Source: Oikopleura dioica (Eukaryota; Chordata; Appendicularia; Copelata; Oikopleuridae). Taken from it: a stretch of DNA of 64,000 nt. The notes below the pieces were generated by a model that did no database searches, had not been told where the DNA came from, and worked only from the letters and a program-made list of their open reading frames with translations. A program made the position numbers and the translations under genes. The DNA is taken from positions 62,001 through 126,000 of the forward strand of contig OU015569.1 of assembly GCA_907165135.1 (NCBI GenBank). The letters are read 5' to 3'. This document shows positions 60,870 through 64,000 of this stretch, in pieces. The number at the start of each line of letters is the position of its first letter. The first letter of the stretch is position 1.

Positions 60870-63097
60870 CAGTTACTTATGAAACCTGCTGCCCTACAAA
60901 CTGCCAGGTCTGGAACAACCTTTTTTGGGATAGTACTAGAAATGTTTCCGAGAGAATCATGGAAGAGTAAGGTTCGAAATCAAAATAAGGGGGTAGCTAG
61001 GGTTAATTTTATAGTCGGAAAATCGAGGGGCCGCTTGCTGCTTCGAGTCAAAGTCAATTTTAGCCGCGCAAATCGCGGCTTTTTTCTTTTTTTTTCGAGC
61101 GGCTTCTCGGATCTGTGACCTAGCTAAAATAAGGGGGTAGTATTGGGAGGTATTTTACAGTCATAAAATCGACGAAGACGCTTGAAAAAAATGAATAAAG
61201 CCGCGCTTTGCGCGGCTAAAGTTGTCTTTAACTCGAAGCCGCAAGCTGCTTCTCGCTTTATGACTGTAGTAATATTCGACATTGAGAACCTTATAATAGA
61301 GTGGCAAGGGCTAAAAACAAAAGTTGAAGAACGATCATTAAAACTGACGCTGCAAAACGAGCTGTACGAAATGTCCTTTCAGCTGTCAAATGCGACTGAG
61401 AAAATTGAAAATTTGGAAAAAAGTAATTTTGAGAATTTGGAGCAACATCACGAGCAGATGAAATTGGACTTGAAAAATGTGGCTTCTGTTTTTGAAAAAT
61501 TGCTGACAATCAAAGAAAAAGTGCGGAAAGACGTGAGGGAAATTCGCGGCGCGAAAGGAAGAGCTGAAAGGAGTGAAAAGGAGTGCGAAGAGAGCGCTCC
61601 ATGTTCTGGACCTTCAAGACGAATTTGCAAGATTCCGGCGAGAGCGATGAAGTCTTGCGACGAATTGGCGCAGAATGAGAAGATTCCAAAGGACCCGGCT
61701 CGGCAAACTGTGTAGAAAACCTGAGTCAGGGACGGAAAGATCAAAAATGATCCGTCAGACCCTGACTCAGGTTTTCTACACAGGTTGCCGAGCCAAGCCA
61801 AAGGAGGGCTCGCCAATTCTGTTAAAAATTGACGAAAAACTTCCGACAAAGCTTGCTTTTTGCCATTCCGACGGCAGGAAAAAGAGTCATTTAGATTTTA
61901 ATTCATTAAGGGTGTCAACCGATTTTCAGACAAGTTTTGAAAAAAGATTTGGAGTCCTTATGAGCTAAATAAAAAGATATTAATTGGTCGAATCATAAAA
62001 GAGACCCTTATTCGATCGTTGTTGACACCCTTAAGGACCCTCTTACTTCAATAATGACTTGATAAAGATTGGTAATTCAGGTATTTTAATTCACCGAAAA
62101 TTCGAAATTGCAAGAAATCATTCATTTTGAAGAACCGTTTCAGTGGAGGGGGAATGAGCTTTGATCGGACATGGGAAAGAGTCGTCAAAGTTTTTCCAAT
62201 TAAGTTTTATTCTGAATTAAAAAATGGTAATTATTGGGCGACTCGCGCGAATTGACAGAATACGCAAATGGCTTCGGCGCTGGCTTCGATTTTGAAAAGT
62301 GCGAAAAAGGCGAGTTCTGGATCGGAAACACCTTTTTGAACAAATTGACGGAAGGCGGCGTGAAACAACTCGGCGTGAAACTCAAGAGAGAAAATGGCGA
62401 AGTTGCCGCGCTCTCGTATAAAGAAACTTATATATTGAGGCTTTCCAGATTGAAAATAGAGCCCAATTTCGGGCCCCATAAAATGGGGACCCCATATTTT
62501 ACATTTTTCCAGCTGGAAAGCCTTTTTATATCCGACGAAAACGACTTGTTCCGACTAAGACTTGGAAGATCCAAAGTTGAATGTGGCTCTGCTCCGGACT
62601 CTTTGCGGGTACGATCATCTGGGAAATGAGAACAGTTGAATTTATTTAGTTCTTGTTCAGGGAGATTCTTACAGTTCAAATTATAACGCTCGAAACATCG
62701 CAAAAACCAACCACGACGGCATGTTCTTTTCGGCCTGGGACAGCGACAACGACTATTTCTCCGGCAACTGCGCAGGTAATTACTCAGGAACCTGTGCAGA
62801 AACCTGAGTCAGGGTCTGAAATATTATTAATTAAAATTTAAAGATTTTTCATACCCTGACTCAGGATTTCTGCACAGGTTTCCGTACATTTGAAATTCAG
62901 AAATCGAAAAATCTGGCTGGTGGTTCAATCGCTGCTCAGCTGCAAATCTCAACGCGCCGATGTGGAACTCGAGCGAAAACGGCATCTATCCGCCGGACGG
63001 TGTCAACTGGCAGAGCTTCAGCGGGCTTCAGAACCAGAGCTTGATCGAGACAGAATTGTCGCTTCTTCCAACTGGCGCTCATTTTTCTTTCTGTTAA
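60870..63097 (+). CDS. Fibrinogen-related-domain (FReD) protein with coiled coil, 5' end unresolved
   Basis: An early exon (about 60871-60966, TYETCCPTNCQVWNNLFWDS) is Cys-rich and extracellular in character. It is followed by a coiled-coil exon (about 61301-61680, KVEERSLKLTLQNELYEMSF). FReD exons then follow: SFDRTWERVVKVF (62155-62225), ANGFGAGFDFEKCEKGEFWI and GNTFLNKLTEGG (62235-62420), DSYSSNYNARNIAKTNHDGM then FFSAWDSDNDYFSGNCA (62663-62775), and GWWFNRCSAANLNAPMW to stop 63095-63097. The NCA..GWWFNRC..ANLN block is diagnostic of fibrinogen-like and ficolin/tenascin-type recognition domains. Probably a secreted lectin or matrix protein, with the coiled coil giving oligomers. The signal peptide exon was not found. 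Introns contain four MITE copies. Confidence 0.72.
60997..61125. repeat. Family B element, first of a tandem pair
   Basis: GTCGGAAAATCGAGGGGCCGC left and GAGCGGCTTCTCGGATCTGTG right with a central AGCCGCGCAAATCGCGGCT hairpin. A 15-base direct repeat AAAATAAGGGGGTAG lies at 60982-60996 and 61126-61140. Confidence 0.85.
61155..61266. repeat. Family B element, second of a tandem pair
   Basis: TACAGTCATAAAATCGACGA left, CTGCTTCTCGCTTTATGACTGTA-type right arm, and AGCCGCGCTTTGCGCGGCT in the centre. Confidence 0.85.
61694..61797. repeat. Family A MITE with intact 8-bp target duplication
   Basis: 104 bp, from CCCGGCTCGGCAAACTGTGT to GGTTGCCGAGCCAAG. CCAAAGGA flanks it at 61686-61693 and 61798-61805. 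Arms pair over about 45 bases with almost no loop. Confidence 0.95.
62787..62886. repeat. Family A MITE making up most of an FReD intron
   Basis: AACCTGTGCAGAAACCTGAG on the left, CTGACTCAGGATTTCTGCAC on the right. The intron is 62776-62900 (GTAATT..TTCAG), 125 bases, of which about 100 are this element. Confidence 0.93.
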
Positions 63098-63167
63098 TAA
63101 AATCGGAAAATTTTATCTAACTAAAAACGAAACCGCGAAAATGAGCGGCTTCAGAATATTAAGGGGT

Positions 63168-63212
63168 CGAACCTGACTCAGGAACTGATTTCCAACAGGT
63201 TGCCGAGCCCAG
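63168..63212. repeat. Family A fragment
   Basis: AACCTGACTCAGGAACTGAT then CAGGTTGCCGAGCCCAG; arms collapsed by deletion. Confidence 0.7.
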
Positions 63213-63225
63213 GCAGCTTTTTAAA

Positions 63226-63361
63226 ATGAAAATAGTAATAATAATTATGGGAGCGTCCCAGCTTGTAAAGCTAAATATTAACTTGCTGGAAGAATCAATT
63301 CAGAAAATGGACAAAAGAGTCGACCTTCAGAGAGCTCCCATTCATTTGACATCGCCTCTAG
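63226..63361 (+). CDS. Possible first exon of a following gene
   Basis: ATG at 63226 opens a frame (MKIVIIIMGASQLVKLNINL..) with a weak signal-like start and an amphipathic helix, ending at a CTCTAG|GTAAGG donor. It starts 14 bases after a family A fragment. The rest of 63362-63907 is AT-rich with no exon seen. Confidence 0.3.
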
Positions 63362-63907
63362 GTAAGGCGGCGTGGCCTTAGCCGCCGCTTCGCAACTTCC
63401 ATCCCCGTTTTTTACAAAAAAAGAGAAGTTAAAAAAAGAAAGAAACCCACAAATTAAAAAGAAATTTAATTGAAAGAAATGAACATTTGAGTGCCATTTA
63501 AAATTTCATGATCAAAGTTCTTTTTTTAAATAATTATTTTTAATACATTCTTTATCAAAATTTATTAAAAAAAAACCAAAACATGCTTTTCAAGTTTAAA
63601 TAAATGGACTCAAAATTGCAATCGAAAAAAATATTTTTAACAAATTATTTATTTTCTAAGCAGATTTCCTTCAGACAAAGAAAAAAGGACCTGAGTGATA
63701 TTTGAGAGGTTGAGCGGCAAAAGCGCTCTTTCCCAGTATTAGCCAAACAAACAAATCGTAAAAAAACGCGCCGCTCGATTTTCTCCCTTTTGCCCGTTAA
63801 AAATGGTAACTCGAAAAAAGGAAGAGAAAAAACGTAAAACGAAGTGTCAAATTTATTAATTACAGTAACAGCCAGTATATATTTTTGATCACGTGCAAGG
63901 TGATCAA

Positions 63908-64000
63908 CTGGGCTCGGCAACCTGTGTAGAAAACCTGAGTCAGGTTCTGAAGAGCTAAAATGAAAAGCCCCGGTTTTTCCTTGAAGATCTTTCAGACCCT
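63908..64000. repeat. Family A MITE, cut by window end
   Basis: Starts CTGGGCTCGGCAACCTGTGT; the right arm begins (TTTCAGACCCT) and is truncated at base 64000. Confidence 0.9.

Overview
This window is nuclear DNA from a very compact animal genome. It holds about twenty spliced protein-coding genes in 64 kb, on both strands, with many introns of roughly 50-70 bases, tiny intergenic gaps, and pyrimidine-rich AG acceptors just upstream of start codons that are suitable for spliced-leader trans-splicing. Several introns appear to use GC-AG, GA-AG or odder borders. Together with a myosin IX, villin, tetraspanin and ZDHHC complement, this points to an appendicularian tunicate, most likely Oikopleura. 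That assignment is an inference from style, not from a marker gene.

Layout. Positions 1-3519 (minus) are the 5' part of a Ty3/gypsy LTR retrotransposon with one gag-pro-RT reading frame running off the left edge; it sits a few bases inside an intron of AIMP1 (3524-4413, minus). Then on the minus strand come MED16, a small membrane protein and DDX39B. A 1.4 kb gap carries a long inverted repeat. NDUFA13 is on plus. Next on minus are SNRPE, METTL13, a HORMA-domain gene and a Vasa/DDX3-like DEAD-box helicase. A multi-C2H2 zinc-finger gene is on plus, and a ZDHHC9/14/18-type palmitoyltransferase on minus hosts an antisense two-exon membrane-protein ORF. Two unrecognised membrane-protein genes follow on minus.

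From 30.8 to 46.5 kb four genes run head to tail on plus with 170-250 base gaps: HSPD1, ATAD1/Msp1-like, CCDC130/YJU2B and myosin IX. This is a candidate operon linking mitochondrial proteostasis genes with a spliceosome factor and a RhoGAP motor. From 46.9 kb onward the genes are cell-surface or matrix oriented: a carbohydrate sulfotransferase, a tetraspanin, a secreted Cys-rich protein, villin, a uronyl/heparan 2-O-sulfotransferase-like gene and a fibrinogen-related-domain protein.

The most striking feature is a set of short foldback elements. Family A (at least 16 full or partial copies) is about 104-130 bp, almost entirely terminal inverted repeat, and leaves 8-bp target duplications in two clear copies, as hAT-type MITEs do. 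Family B is a triple-hairpin element built from AAGCCGC/GCGGCTT arms. Families A and B are found inside many introns and in some cases make up nearly the whole intron. Two larger foldbacks have arms made of tandem 9-10 bp repeats. These elements suggest ongoing intron colonisation by MITEs. All gene identifications are by eye from remembered family motifs; exon borders are approximate unless given explicitly.
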